DNA of 64,000 nucleotides from Actinophytocola sp036378875 (GCF_036378875.1 NZ_DASUVO010000128.1:22496-86495), one strand, 5' to 3'. Shown: positions 35,126 to 44,421, counted from the stretch's first letter. Made by a program: numbers and translations. The notes: a model not told the origin generated them from the letters alone.

Positions 35126-35533
35126 GTGGAGATCGACATCGACCGCGAGATGGCTGTGGTGGACCGCAAGGTCGCGCAGGCCGACGCTCAGGCGCAGGCG
35201 CAGATCGCGCGCGGCGGGCGGATCAGCGGGCAGGCGAGCTCGCCGGACGGCGGTATCCAGGTCGTGGTGGCGCCGGGCGGTTTACTGACCGGGCTGACGC
35301 TGTCGCCCGCCGCCGTGTCGGTGGACATGGAGACGCTGGCACGCAACATCATGTCGCTCGCCGACCGCGCGACCCGCCGCGCCGGCAGCAACATGCACAA
35401 GGCGCTGGCGCCCGTGCTCGGTGAACGCGGCGAGAAACATCTGGAATCCCTTGGTTACGTGCCGGTGGACGACGAGGACGCCGCCGAGGTCGACTTCTCC
35501 GACCCGCTCAAGCACATCGGGGGCCGCAGATGA
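35126..35533 (+). CDS. YbaB/EbfC-like protein 1
   Basis: 135 residues from GTG 35126 with an AGGAGG ribosome site. A helical N-terminus rich in Gln and Ala is followed by a strand-rich core (GGIQVVVAPGGLLTGLTLSPAAV) and a C-terminal helix, the layout of the YbaB/EbfC nucleoid-associated family as found in actinobacterial ESX-type loci. It overlaps the next YbaB-like gene by four bases (ATGA), suggesting a heterodimer. Its role in relation to the upstream effector pair is unknown. Confidence 0.8.
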   Translation: MEIDIDREMAVVDRKVAQADAQAQAQIARGGRISGQASSPDGGIQVVVAPGGLLTGLTLSPAAVSVDMETLARNIMSLADRATRRAGSNMHKALAPVLGERGEKHLESLGYVPVDDEDAAEVDFSDPLKHIGGRR

Positions 35534-36009
35534 TCGAGCGGGAGCCGATCAACCGCACCACCAAGCAGATGATCGAGGACGGCCGCGCGCGCCAGGAAGC
35601 ACTGTCCAAAGTGGACGATATTCTGGCGAAGGTGAAGGGCACGGCCCACGACCGCAACGGCACCGTCGAGGTGACCGTCGACGGCCGGGGCAAGCTGCTG
35701 AACCTCTGGCTGGCGCCCGAGGCCGCACGATACGGGCCCGACGGGCTCGCCGAGCTGATCGTGAAGGTGGCCGCGGTCGCCATGGACGACGCGACACAGG
35801 CCGGCTACAACAAGGTCGCCCTACTGCTTGGTGACAACCTCACCTACGCGCTGGAGCAGCTGTCCGGCCGCGCGGCACCCGCCCGGCGCACCGAAGATGG
35901 CGGTATCACCGCCGAGGAGTTCCAGGCCCGCCGGGACCAGCGTGCGGGTGTCAGGACCGAGGATGACCTCGACTCGTTCGACCCAGCTTCGCTACGGTCC
36001 GACCGGTGA
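35530..36009 (+). CDS. YbaB/EbfC-like protein 2
   Basis: 159 residues. Core segment GTVEVTVDGRGKLLNLWLAPEAA, the YbaB strand-turn-strand, preceded by a long charged helix and followed by an acidic C-terminal tail (RTEDDLDSFDPASL). It begins inside the stop of YbaB-like protein 1. The two share little sequence beyond the fold, which supports a heterodimer rather than a recent duplication. DNA binding is known for the family but not shown here. Confidence 0.8.
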   Translation: MIEREPINRTTKQMIEDGRARQEALSKVDDILAKVKGTAHDRNGTVEVTVDGRGKLLNLWLAPEAARYGPDGLAELIVKVAAVAMDDATQAGYNKVALLLGDNLTYALEQLSGRAAPARRTEDGGITAEEFQARRDQRAGVRTEDDLDSFDPASLRSDR

Positions 36010-36088
36010 TCCACCATCAGGACGCCACCCCGTAGGCTTCCACCGGTTTCTGAGTGCAGCACGGATTGCCTGACCTGGAGGTCCAGCA

Positions 36089-37402
36089 ATGTCCCAGGAC
36101 ATCGTCTCGATCGAGCTCGGCCTGCCCCAGGGCGATGTCGTCACGCTGTGGGCGCCGCGCTGGCGTGAGGACGGGGAGGAGTGGGAGGCGTTCCTCGGTC
36201 ACGAGGACGACCTGTTCGCGTTCCCGGACGCCGCTCACCTGGCCGCCTTCGTCCGCACGGTCGATGAGCACGACCTCGCCGACCACCCGGCGTGGGACGT
36301 CGTGCCGCAGCTGTCGGTGCCCGAGCTGCTACCGGACGAGGCCCACACGTACGACCTGGTCGGCGTGCCCGAGCTGGCCGCCGAGGAACCGGACACGTGG
36401 ACCATCGGTGAGCTGGCCGACATCATCGCGATCGTCCGCTCGCTGGCCGACGTGTGCGAGCTGGACGAGGTGCACGAGGTGCTGAACTCGGCGGCCGGGT
36501 TCTCGGCGCTGGAGCAGGGCACGTTCCCGTTCACCGGCCGCGAGGGCGAGAAGCTCTGGACCGACCTGGCGGAGACCATCGCCGAGCGGTGGGACGAGGT
36601 CCTGGACGCAATCGACGACGTCGTGTTCACCCCGGAGGTCGACAAGGCGGTCCTCGACCAGACCACCGACGAGCTGGCCGAGTTCCAGGCGGAGTCCGCG
36701 GAGGCGGAGAGCGCCCTGGACACCGAGGACGCGGAGGACGCGGAAGAGTCCGAGGACGGCGAGGAGTCCACAAAGGACGACGCGGTCGACGAGGAAGACG
36801 AGTCGGACGAGGACGAGGAAGACGACGAGGAGGCCGAGCCGGAGCCGGTCGGCTTCTGGGCCGAGGTCGGCATCGACCCGATCAAGGTCATCACCGCCGA
36901 GGCGGAGTACTACACCCTCCGCTGCTACCTGGACGACGAGCCGATCTTCCTGGGCACCAAGGGGAAGATCACCGTCACGAAGTCCACGCGCGCCCTGGCC
37001 AAGCACATCGCGCAGGCCGGCGCCGTGGACAACGACCTGGCCGAGGTGTCCACCTGGGAGGACGTGTCCGCCAAGGCCACGGACGGCAGCCTGGACATCG
37101 AGGTCGAGACGGACAACACCTACGTGCTCCATGGCCTGGCCGACGACATCGCCGAGGGCCCGGACGCGGTGGACCCGGTGCAGCTGGACCTGGCGGTCGA
37201 GCTGCTGAACGACGCGGCGGACTGGGCGGGCGACAAGAGCGTCTCGGAGGCACTGGCCCAGTCGGAAAGCCTGGGCTGGCTGGTCTCCTTCGTCCTGCGG
37301 CCGGACCCGACCCGGCTGGCCCCGAGCCCGCCGTTCGACGCGGAGGTCGCGGCCTGGCGCACGCTGGTCGAGACGTTCGAGGAGCGCCTGGACGTGCAGT
37401 AG
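36089..37402 (+). CDS. Acidic protein often annotated 'primosomal protein' in Pseudonocardiales
   Basis: 437 residues. A globular N-terminal domain (IVSIELGLPQGDVVTLWAPRWREDG...), a strongly acidic middle segment of about 60 residues rich in Glu and Asp (about 210-270), and a C-terminal domain starting GFWAEVGIDPIKVITAE that ends LRPDPTRLAPSPPFDAEVAAW. I remember close relatives being labelled primosomal protein, but no helicase, primase or OB-fold motif is visible, so that name should not be trusted. Function unknown. A perfect hairpin ends the gene. Confidence 0.75.
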   Translation: MSQDIVSIELGLPQGDVVTLWAPRWREDGEEWEAFLGHEDDLFAFPDAAHLAAFVRTVDEHDLADHPAWDVVPQLSVPELLPDEAHTYDLVGVPELAAEEPDTWTIGELADIIAIVRSLADVCELDEVHEVLNSAAGFSALEQGTFPFTGREGEKLWTDLAETIAERWDEVLDAIDDVVFTPEVDKAVLDQTTDELAEFQAESAEAESALDTEDAEDAEESEDGEESTKDDAVDEEDESDEDEEDDEEAEPEPVGFWAEVGIDPIKVITAEAEYYTLRCYLDDEPIFLGTKGKITVTKSTRALAKHIAQAGAVDNDLAEVSTWEDVSAKATDGSLDIEVETDNTYVLHGLADDIAEGPDAVDPVQLDLAVELLNDAADWAGDKSVSEALAQSESLGWLVSFVLRPDPTRLAPSPPFDAEVAAWRTLVETFEERLDVQ

Positions 37403-37407
37403 CCGAC

Positions 37408-37437
37408 ATCGCCTGGCCCGCACGCGCGGGCCAGGCG
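37408..37437. terminator. Two-way intrinsic hairpin between convergent genes
   Basis: Perfect 13-bp arms TCGCCTGGCCCGC (37408-37420) and GCGGGCCAGGCGA (37425-37437) with an ACGC loop, 5 bp after one stop codon and 6 bp before the other. No T-tract, as is usual in high-GC actinobacteria. Confidence 0.85.
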
Positions 37438-37443
37438 ACGTCG

Positions 37444-38544
37444 TCAGCCCATGAGCGCCGCGTAGCCCGGCTTGATGATCTCGTTGATGATCGCCAGCCG
37501 CTCGTCGAAGCCGATGAACGCCGACTTCATCGCGTTGATCGTGAACCACTGCAGGTCAGCCCAGTCGTAGCCGAAGGCGTCGACCAGCGTGGCCATTTCC
37601 GTCGACGGCAGGCAGTTCGACATCAACCGGTTGTCGGTGTTGACGGTGACGCGGAACCGCAACTTCGTGAGCAGCCCGATCGGGTGCTCCGCGATCGACG
37701 GCGCGGCCCCTGTCTGCACGTTCGACGACGGGCACATCTCCAGCGGGATCCGGCGGTCACGCACGTAGCTGGCGAGCCGGCCGAGCTGCACTGTGCCGTC
37801 GTCGTCCACCTTGATGTCGTCGACGATCCGGACGCCGTGGCCAAGCCGCTCGGCGCCGCAGTGCTGGATGGCCTCCCAGATCGACGGAAGCCCGAACGCC
37901 TCGCCTGCGTGGATGGTGAAGTGCGCGTTTTGCTGCCGCAGGTACTCGAACGCGTCCAGGTTGCGCGTGGGAGGGAACCCCGCCTCGGGGCCGGCGATGT
38001 CGAAGCCGATCACGCCGGAGTCGCGGTGCCGGACGGCCAGTTCGGCGATCTCCAGTGATCTGGCGTTCTGCCGCATGGCGCACAGCAGTGTGCCGATCCG
38101 GATCCGCCTGCCGGCCTCGAGCGCACGCGCCGTGCCGACCCGGAAGCCCTCCTGCACGGCTTCCACGATCGTGTCGAGACTGAGACCGTTCTCGCAAAAC
38201 AACTCCGGGGCGTAACGAACCTCGGCGTACACGACGCCGTCCTCGGCGAGGTCCTCCGCGCATTCCGAGGCCACGCGAACCAGTGCGTCGGTGGTCTGCA
38301 TGACACCGCACGTGTGCGCGAACGTCTCGAGGTAGCGCACCAGCGAGCCGGAGTCCGCTGACTCCGTGAACCACCGGCCCAGCGCGTCGACGTCGCTGGT
38401 CGGGAGGTCGCGGTAGCCGCTCGCGTCGGCCAGCTCGATGACCGTGGCCGGGCGGAGACCACCGTCCAGGTGATCGTGGAGGAGGGCTTTCGGGGCGCTG
38501 CGGATGGCCTCCGGTGTCATGGGAACGGGGTTCATGCTCGACAT
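37444..38544 (-). CDS. add: Adenosine deaminase
   Basis: 366 residues taking ATG 38544 (ATG 38535 and upstream 38574 are also in frame). It converts adenosine and deoxyadenosine to inosine forms, which PNP at 21172 can then split. Metal and catalytic residues are all present: HDHLDGGLRP, HAGEAFG, the H in LGHGVRI, CPSSNVQT, and the zinc-binding D in VNTDNRL (usual form NTDDP). Monocistronic, convergent with the acidic-protein gene. Confidence 0.95.
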   Translation of the reverse strand: MSSMNPVPMTPEAIRSAPKALLHDHLDGGLRPATVIELADASGYRDLPTSDVDALGRWFTESADSGSLVRYLETFAHTCGVMQTTDALVRVASECAEDLAEDGVVYAEVRYAPELFCENGLSLDTIVEAVQEGFRVGTARALEAGRRIRIGTLLCAMRQNARSLEIAELAVRHRDSGVIGFDIAGPEAGFPPTRNLDAFEYLRQQNAHFTIHAGEAFGLPSIWEAIQHCGAERLGHGVRIVDDIKVDDDGTVQLGRLASYVRDRRIPLEMCPSSNVQTGAAPSIAEHPIGLLTKLRFRVTVNTDNRLMSNCLPSTEMATLVDAFGYDWADLQWFTINAMKSAFIGFDERLAIINEIIKPGYAALMG

Positions 38545-38765
38545 GGTGCAACGGTACTCGGCGTGAGGCATCATTCGATCGGGTAACCATCGTACTACCC
38601 ATTGTCACTGGTAGATGTGGCATTCGCGTCATGGTCTTGCCCCGAACGGCGCAACCTCGGTGTGTCTGGACCGGCAACCAACTAACGGGTGGTGTATGGG
38701 CGCGTTCTGGGAGTGGCTAGGCTCAAGCGTCGGCCCTGTCCCTCCCCACGACGAAGGTCACCTCC

Positions 38766-40034
38766 GTGAACGAGAACAGCAACTCGACGGTGTCGTTCGA
38801 CCGGATGCGCAACATGTTGGTGCGCGCGGCCGAGATCCGTGAGAGCGAACAGCAGCAGATCTTCGACACGCTGGACGAGATCCACGCGAGGCTGTCCCCG
38901 CTGGAGTCCATCGGCGCGGTGCGCAAGCGCCTGTCGGAGATGCCGGACCGCACGGAGATCACCGCCCTGGCGTCGCGGGTCGAGGACGCGCTCGGCAAGC
39001 TCGAGGCCCAGGACAGCGCGATCGCCGCGCTGACCCGTGCCGTCGAGAGCATCGTCGACAAGCTGGCCACGCCGTTCGCGCAGCTGGACGGCCGGCTCGA
39101 CGGGGTGACGGGCCGGTTCGAGGGCGTCGCGGGGCGGATGGACGGGCTCGAGGACAAGCTCGCGAACATCCACCGCCGTATCGACGAGCTGGACGCCCAC
39201 CTCGACAAGCACCTGGACAAGCAGGACGCGAAGCTCGACGCCCTGCCGGGCAACGTGACCGGCCCGGTGAAGGAGCGGATCGGCGGGGCCGAGGCCGCGC
39301 TGCGCGAGCGTGTCGACGCGGCGGAGAACAACCTGCGCGGCCGTGTCGACGAGGTCGACGGCGGCCTGCGCGGCCAGCTCGGCGAGGTCCGCGGCCAGAT
39401 CGACGCGGCGCGGGACGGTGTGCGCCAGTCGGTGGCCGAGGCGTCGGACCGGGTGCAGGGCAAGGTTGCCGAGGCGTCCGAGACCGTGCAGAACAAGCTG
39501 GTCGAGACCGCCGAGGGCCTGCACGCCAACATCGACCAGAAGTCGACCTCGGTGTCGATGAAGGTCGAGGCGTCCCGCAAGGCGCTGCAGGACTCGCTCG
39601 ACGACACCAAGACGACGGTCGACGGCACCGAGCGGCTCGAGGAGCTGGCCGTCCGGCTGGAGCAGGTCACCAGCCGGCTGGACGGCATGACGACCCGCCT
39701 GGACGCGGTCGAGGACGGCTTCCAGTCGAAGATCGCCGACATGGGCACCACACTCGCCGCGAGCCTGGCGAAGGTCGAGGGCGCGGTCACCAAGCAGCCG
39801 GACACCGACTCCGTCGCCTCGCTGGTCAAGAAGAGCAACGAGGAGTCCGAGCGCCGGATCGGCGGCCACCTGGACGAGGCCATGGCCACCTTCGCGGAAC
39901 TGATGATGGGTGGCGGTGCCCAGCCTCCGCGTCCGCCGGCCACCCTCCCGCGCCAAACAGCCCGCCGCCGCAACGGCAAGCCCCAGAAGAACACCCGCCC
40001 CGAGGAAACCGACGAAGCAGACATCACCCCCTGA
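38766..40034 (+). CDS. Large coiled-coil protein (apolipoprotein-like heptad repeats)
   Basis: 422 residues from GTG 38766. From about residue 25 to 370 it is almost continuous amphipathic helix with Leu/Val/Ala at heptad positions and repeating RLDGVTGRFEGVAGRMDGLED-like and VDEVDGGLRGQ-like units, followed by a basic, Pro-rich tail (TARRRNGKPQKN) and an acidic end. No signal peptide or membrane segment. Such proteins are often auto-annotated as apolipoprotein A1/A4/E-like; the true role could be cytoskeletal or polar scaffolding. The 221-bp upstream gap to add contains TAGGCT near 38719 as a possible -10, without a clear -35. Confidence 0.75.
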   Translation: MNENSNSTVSFDRMRNMLVRAAEIRESEQQQIFDTLDEIHARLSPLESIGAVRKRLSEMPDRTEITALASRVEDALGKLEAQDSAIAALTRAVESIVDKLATPFAQLDGRLDGVTGRFEGVAGRMDGLEDKLANIHRRIDELDAHLDKHLDKQDAKLDALPGNVTGPVKERIGGAEAALRERVDAAENNLRGRVDEVDGGLRGQLGEVRGQIDAARDGVRQSVAEASDRVQGKVAEASETVQNKLVETAEGLHANIDQKSTSVSMKVEASRKALQDSLDDTKTTVDGTERLEELAVRLEQVTSRLDGMTTRLDAVEDGFQSKIADMGTTLAASLAKVEGAVTKQPDTDSVASLVKKSNEESERRIGGHLDEAMATFAELMMGGGAQPPRPPATLPRQTARRRNGKPQKNTRPEETDEADITP

Positions 40035-40041
40035 CCTCAAG

Positions 40042-40072
40042 CGAAAGGCCCTCCGCACGCGGGGGCCTTTCG
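40042..40072 (+). terminator. Intrinsic terminator after the coiled-coil gene
   Basis: Arms CGAAAGGCCC (40042-40051) and GGGCCTTTCG (40063-40072) pair perfectly over 10 bp with an 11-nt loop, 7 bp after the stop codon. Family B repeat copy 2 follows directly. Confidence 0.85.
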
Positions 40073-40079
40073 TATGCAA

Positions 40080-40224
40080 ACGCGCAAGTCTCGCGTTCGG
40101 CCCCGGCGAGTCTCGCGTCCAGCACCCCCGAGTTACGTTTTCAGGTACATCCTGGGCGTACACGAAAACGCAACTCGCGGGGGCCGAACGCGCGACTCGC
40201 GGGGGCCCAAAGCGCGACTCGCGA
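40080..40224. repeat. Family B hairpin repeat, copy 2
   Basis: About 145 bp that can fold on itself: GAGTTACGTTTTC pairs with GAAAACGCAACTC and the outer GCGTTCGGCCCC with GGGGCCGAACGC. Near-identical to 34843-34985 on the left side; the right side adds one more GCGCGACTCGCGGGGGCC unit. Located between the convergent coiled-coil gene and glpD. Confidence 0.8.
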
Positions 40225-40236
40225 GTCCAGGCGGGC

Positions 40237-41967
40237 CTAGTTGGCGGGTTCTGGTTCTCTGAGGGCTGGGCGGGCTTCTGGGGCCGCGCCTCGGCTCGCG
40301 TCGGCGGCCAGGTCGTCCGGTTGCGTTTGGGAGTCGCGTTCCGCTTCCACGCGGGCCTTGTACAGCGTCACCTCGCGGGCCACCGTTTCCGGGGACCAGT
40401 TCAGTACCTCGCCCATCAGGGCGGCCACCTGCTCCACGCAGTCGACGCCGCGGTGGGGGTACTCGATCGAGATGCGGGTGCGGCGGGCGAGGGTGTCCTC
40501 CACGTGCAGCGCGCCCTCGTGGGACGCGGCGTACACGATCTCCACCTGCAGGTAGTCGGGGGCCGCCGTCAGCGGGCGGAGTAACTCCGGGCGGTCGGCG
40601 GCGAGCGCGAGCACCTCGTGCACAAGCGACCCGTACCGGTCCAGCAGGTGCCGCACACGGTACGGGTGCAGCCCGTGCTTCGCGCCCAACTGGTCCACCT
40701 GGTTCACGAGCGCGTGGTAGCCGTCCGCGCCAAGCAGCGGCACCTTGTCCGTGATCGACGATTGCAGGCGGCCCGGCAGGTCCGGTGACGCGGCGTCGAC
40801 GGCGTCCGCGGCCATCACCCGATAGGTGGTGTACTTGCCGCCCGCGATGGCCACGAGGCCCGGCGCCACCCGCGCCACCGCGTGCTCCCGCGACAGCTTG
40901 GACGTCTCCTCGCTCTCCCCGGCCAGCAGCGGCCGCAGGCCCGCGTACACGCCCTCGATGTCATCGTGCGTCAGCGGGGTCGCGAGCACCGCGTTCACGT
41001 GCTCGAGGATGTAGTCGATGTCGGCCTTCGTCGCCGCCGGGTGGGCGAGATCAAGGTTCCAGTCCGTGTCCGTCGTACCCACGATCCAGTGATTCCGCCA
41101 CGGAATGACGAACAGCACCGACTTCTCCGTGCGCAGGATCAGGCCGGACTCGGACACGATCCGGTCACGCGGCACCACGATGTGCACGCCCTTCGACGCA
41201 CGCACCCGGAACCGCCCGCGCGACCCGGAAAGCCGCTGCAGCTCATCGGTCCACACGCCGGTGCAGTTGATCACCGCGTTGGCCTTGATCTCCAGCGTGC
41301 GGCCGTCCTCCACGTCGCGGACCCGCACACCCGACACCCGGTCCGCTTCCCGGACGAACCCAACAACCTGAGTGGACGGTCGGATCACCGCGCCGTAGTG
41401 CGCGGCCGTGCGTGCCACGGTCATGGTGTGCCGCGCGTCGTCGGCCTGCGCGTCGAAGTACCGGATGCCACCGATCAAAGCGGACCGTTTCAGCGCCGGC
41501 ACCAACCGCATCGCGCCGGCCCGTGTCAGGTGCTTCTGGCCCGGCACCGAGCGTGCGCCGCCCATCGAGTCGTACAGGAACAGACCGGCCGCCGTGTACG
41601 GCCGCTCCCACACCCGACGTGTCAGTGGGTAAAGAAAACTCACGGGCTTCACCAGATGGGGCGCCAACCGGGTGAGCATCAGCTCCCGTTCCCGCAGCGC
41701 CTCCCGCACGAGTCCGAACTCGAGCTGTTCCAGGTACCGGAGCCCGCCGTGGAAGAGTTTCGACGAGCGGCTCGACGTCCCGGACGCCAGGTCGCGCGCC
41801 TCGACGAGCGCCACTCGTAGGCCACGGGTCGCGGCGTCCAGCGCGGTACCGGCGCCGACGACACCGCCGCCGATGACCACGAGGTCGAAGGTCTCCGTGC
41901 CGAGTCGTTGCCAGGCCTGTTCGCGTTGGGCGGTGCCCAGCCGGCCGCCGTTGATGTCCGCAGTCAC
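40237..41967 (-). CDS. glpD: Glycerol-3-phosphate dehydrogenase (FAD, quinone-linked)
   Basis: 576 residues. It oxidises glycerol 3-phosphate to dihydroxyacetone phosphate at the membrane and passes electrons to quinones. The FAD-binding start is LVVIGGGVVGAGTALDAATRG, followed by SSRSSKLFHGGLRYLEQ and, in the middle, GTTDTDW and AGGKYTTYR, all standard for GlpD/GlpA. Transcribed away from glpF-glpK, sharing a 171-bp divergent control region. The C-terminal 25 residues are a Pro/Ala-rich tail and are probably disordered. Confidence 0.95.
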   Translation of the reverse strand: MTADINGGRLGTAQREQAWQRLGTETFDLVVIGGGVVGAGTALDAATRGLRVALVEARDLASGTSSRSSKLFHGGLRYLEQLEFGLVREALRERELMLTRLAPHLVKPVSFLYPLTRRVWERPYTAAGLFLYDSMGGARSVPGQKHLTRAGAMRLVPALKRSALIGGIRYFDAQADDARHTMTVARTAAHYGAVIRPSTQVVGFVREADRVSGVRVRDVEDGRTLEIKANAVINCTGVWTDELQRLSGSRGRFRVRASKGVHIVVPRDRIVSESGLILRTEKSVLFVIPWRNHWIVGTTDTDWNLDLAHPAATKADIDYILEHVNAVLATPLTHDDIEGVYAGLRPLLAGESEETSKLSREHAVARVAPGLVAIAGGKYTTYRVMAADAVDAASPDLPGRLQSSITDKVPLLGADGYHALVNQVDQLGAKHGLHPYRVRHLLDRYGSLVHEVLALAADRPELLRPLTAAPDYLQVEIVYAASHEGALHVEDTLARRTRISIEYPHRGVDCVEQVAALMGEVLNWSPETVAREVTLYKARVEAERDSQTQPDDLAADASRGAAPEARPALREPEPAN

Positions 41968-42028
41968 GGCCCCTCCTCGTGCTGTTCACGATGGACGAGA
42001 CCACGCTACCGGCCGAACCGTTGTTGTG

Positions 42029-42047
42029 TTGTCTGGACAAGTTGACC
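42029..42047 (+). promoter_or_regulatory. Possible operator and -35 in the glpD/glpFK divergent region
   Basis: A short inverted repeat TTGTC-TG-GACAA (42029-42040) is followed by TTGACC (42042-42047), which could be the -35 of glpF; no good -10 is found at 16-18 bp. The site is equally placed to affect glpD. Tentative. Confidence 0.3.
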
Positions 42048-42138
42048 TTGGGCTCGTAGCGTCCGATTCAGGGTAGGCACCGGCGCCCCGCCCTTGGCCG
42101 GACGGTCCGCCTACCTCTTCGAGCGCGAAGGAGTGGTC

Positions 42139-42891
42139 GTGGATCTGAACTTCGGCGAGATATTCATCTGGGAACTTCTGGGCACCGCGGGGCTGATCCT
42201 GCTCGGCGCCGGTGTCGTCGCCAACGTGGTACTGAAGAACACGCTCGGTACCAAGGGCGGCTGGCTTCTGATCAACATCGGCTGGGGTTTCGCGGTGTTC
42301 GTCGGGGCGAGCATCGCCAACCCGTCCGGCGCTCATCTCAACCCGGCGGTCACGCTCGGCCTGGTGGCCGCCGACAAGGCGGAGTGGGCCGACGTGCCCG
42401 CCTACCTGCTCGGCCAGATGGTCGGCGCGTTCCTCGGCGCCGTGCTCGCCTGGCTGGCCTACAAGCTGCAGTTCGACACCCATGACGAGCCGCAGAACAC
42501 GCGGGGCATCTTCTGCACGGGGCCGACCGTGCCGAACTACGCATGGAACCTGGTGACCGAGATCATCGGCACGTTCGTGCTGGTCTTCTGGATCCTGACC
42601 AGCCCGGGCGCGGAACCCGGCGCCGAGAACGTCCCGGTGTTCGGCAACGGCGCGCTCGGCTACGCGGCCGTGGCGTTCGTCGTGATCTCGATCGGCGCCT
42701 CGCTCGGTGGTCCGACGGGGTACGCCATCAACCCGGCACGCGACCTCGGGCCGCGTATCGCCTACGCCGTGCTACCGATCAAGGGCAAGGGCAGTCCAGA
42801 GTGGAACTACTCGTGGGTGCCGGTGGTCGGCCCGCTGGTCGGCGGTGTTCTTGCCGGTCTTGTGTTCCAGATCCTGCCGGCGACGTCCTGA
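42139..42891 (+). CDS. glpF: Glycerol facilitator (aquaglyceroporin)
   Basis: 250 residues from GTG 42139, which has AAGGAG 5 nt upstream; starts at 42094 and 42133 are less likely. The MIP-family channel has both NPA loops, NPSGAHLNPAVTLG and GPTGYAINPARDLGPR. The Asp after the second NPAR is typical of glycerol-conducting members. It lets glycerol diffuse across the membrane. Glycerol kinase starts 18 bp downstream, so glycerol is trapped by phosphorylation after entry. Confidence 0.93.
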   Translation: MDLNFGEIFIWELLGTAGLILLGAGVVANVVLKNTLGTKGGWLLINIGWGFAVFVGASIANPSGAHLNPAVTLGLVAADKAEWADVPAYLLGQMVGAFLGAVLAWLAYKLQFDTHDEPQNTRGIFCTGPTVPNYAWNLVTEIIGTFVLVFWILTSPGAEPGAENVPVFGNGALGYAAVAFVVISIGASLGGPTGYAINPARDLGPRIAYAVLPIKGKGSPEWNYSWVPVVGPLVGGVLAGLVFQILPATS

Positions 42892-42909
42892 GGAAGAAGG
42901 CGAACCAAG

Positions 42910-44421
42910 ATGACGAGCTATGTGGCTGCGATCGACCAGGGCACCACGTCCACCCGCTGCATGATCTTCAGCCATGCGGGTGAAGTTGTGTCGGTAGACC
43001 AGAAGGAACACGAGCAGATCTTCCCGAAGGCGGGCTGGGTCGAGCACGACCCCGAGGAGGTCTGGCGCAACACGCGTGAAGTGGCGGCCGGCGCGCTGGC
43101 GAAGGCGGACCTGCACGCGAAGGACATCGCCGCGGTCGGCATCACCAACCAGCGGGAGACCGCCGTGGTGTGGGAGAAGTCGACGGGCAAGCCGGTCTAC
43201 AACGCGATCGTCTGGCAGGACACGCGCACGGACCGGATCTGCGCCGAGCTGGAGGCGCTCGGCGGCGGCCAGGACCGGTACAAGGCGAAGACGGGTCTGC
43301 CGCTCGCGACGTACTTCTCCGGGCCGAAGATCCGCTGGATCCTCGACAACGTCGAGGGTGCCAGGCAACGCGCCGAGGCCGGTGAGTTGCTGTTCGGCAA
43401 CATGGACACGTGGGTCCTGTGGAACATGACCGGCGGCCCGGACGGCGGCGTGCACGTGACCGACCCGACGAACGCGTCTCGCACACTTCTTATGGATTTG
43501 TCGACATTGTCGTGGGACTCGTCGATCGCCGACGACATGCGCGTCCCGCTGTCGATGTTGCCGGAGATCCGGTCGTCGTCGGAGGAGTACGGCACCGTGC
43601 GCGAACGTGGTGCGCTGGCGGGCGTGCCGATCGCGGGCATCCTCGGTGACCAGCAGGCGGCGACGTTCGGGCAGGCGTGCCTGTCGATCGGCGAGGCGAA
43701 GAACACCTACGGCACCGGTAACTTCGTGCTGCTCAACACGGGCAACGAGCAGGTGGCGTCGGAGAACGGCCTGCTGACCACGGTCTGCTACAAGATCGGC
43801 TCGGCGAACGCGGTGTACGCGCTCGAGGGTTCGATCGCGATCACCGGCGCGCTCGTGCAGTGGATGCGGGACAACCTGGGCATGATCGCGTCGGCGCCGG
43901 AGATCGAGGCGATGGCCGCGTCGGTCGAGGACAACGGCGGTTGTTACTTCGTGCCGGCGTTCTCGGGCCTGTTCGCGCCGTACTGGCGGTCGGACGCCCG
44001 CGGCGCGATCGTCGGCCTCACCCGCTTCGTGAACAAGGGTCACCTGGCCCGGGCGGTCCTGGAGGCGACGGCGTTCCAGACCCGCGAGGTGATCGACGCG
44101 ATGAACGCCGACTCGGGCGTGCCGCTGAAGTCGTTGAAGGTCGACGGCGGCATGGTCGGCAACGAGCTGCTGATGCAGTTCCAGGCGGACATCCTCGGCG
44201 TGCCGGTGATCCGCCCGGTCGTGGCCGAGACGACGGCCCTCGGCGCTGCGTACGCGGCGGGCCTGGCCGTCGGCTTCTGGGCCGGGGAGGACGACATCCG
44301 CAACAACTGGGCAAAGGACAAGGAATGGGACCCGGCGATGAACGACGCGGCCCGCGAGAAGACCTACAGCCGGTGGAAGAAGGCGGTGACCCGCACGTTC
44401 GACTGGGTGGAAGACGAGTGA
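42910..44421 (+). CDS. glpK: Glycerol kinase
   Basis: 503 residues, the usual size. It phosphorylates glycerol with ATP, giving the substrate of GlpD. FGGY-family motifs: YVAAIDQGTTSTRCMIF phosphate loop, GITNQRETAVVW, NAIVWQDTRT, GILGDQQAA and YGTGNFVLLN. It forms a two-gene operon with glpF and is followed by the palindromic element at 44437-44615. Confidence 0.97.
   Translation: MTSYVAAIDQGTTSTRCMIFSHAGEVVSVDQKEHEQIFPKAGWVEHDPEEVWRNTREVAAGALAKADLHAKDIAAVGITNQRETAVVWEKSTGKPVYNAIVWQDTRTDRICAELEALGGGQDRYKAKTGLPLATYFSGPKIRWILDNVEGARQRAEAGELLFGNMDTWVLWNMTGGPDGGVHVTDPTNASRTLLMDLSTLSWDSSIADDMRVPLSMLPEIRSSSEEYGTVRERGALAGVPIAGILGDQQAATFGQACLSIGEAKNTYGTGNFVLLNTGNEQVASENGLLTTVCYKIGSANAVYALEGSIAITGALVQWMRDNLGMIASAPEIEAMAASVEDNGGCYFVPAFSGLFAPYWRSDARGAIVGLTRFVNKGHLARAVLEATAFQTREVIDAMNADSGVPLKSLKVDGGMVGNELLMQFQADILGVPVIRPVVAETTALGAAYAAGLAVGFWAGEDDIRNNWAKDKEWDPAMNDAAREKTYSRWKKAVTRTFDWVEDE

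Noticed and set aside
36089..37402. Naming the acidic protein as a primosome component
   Set aside because: No helicase, primase or OB-fold motif is visible; the label is inherited annotation only.
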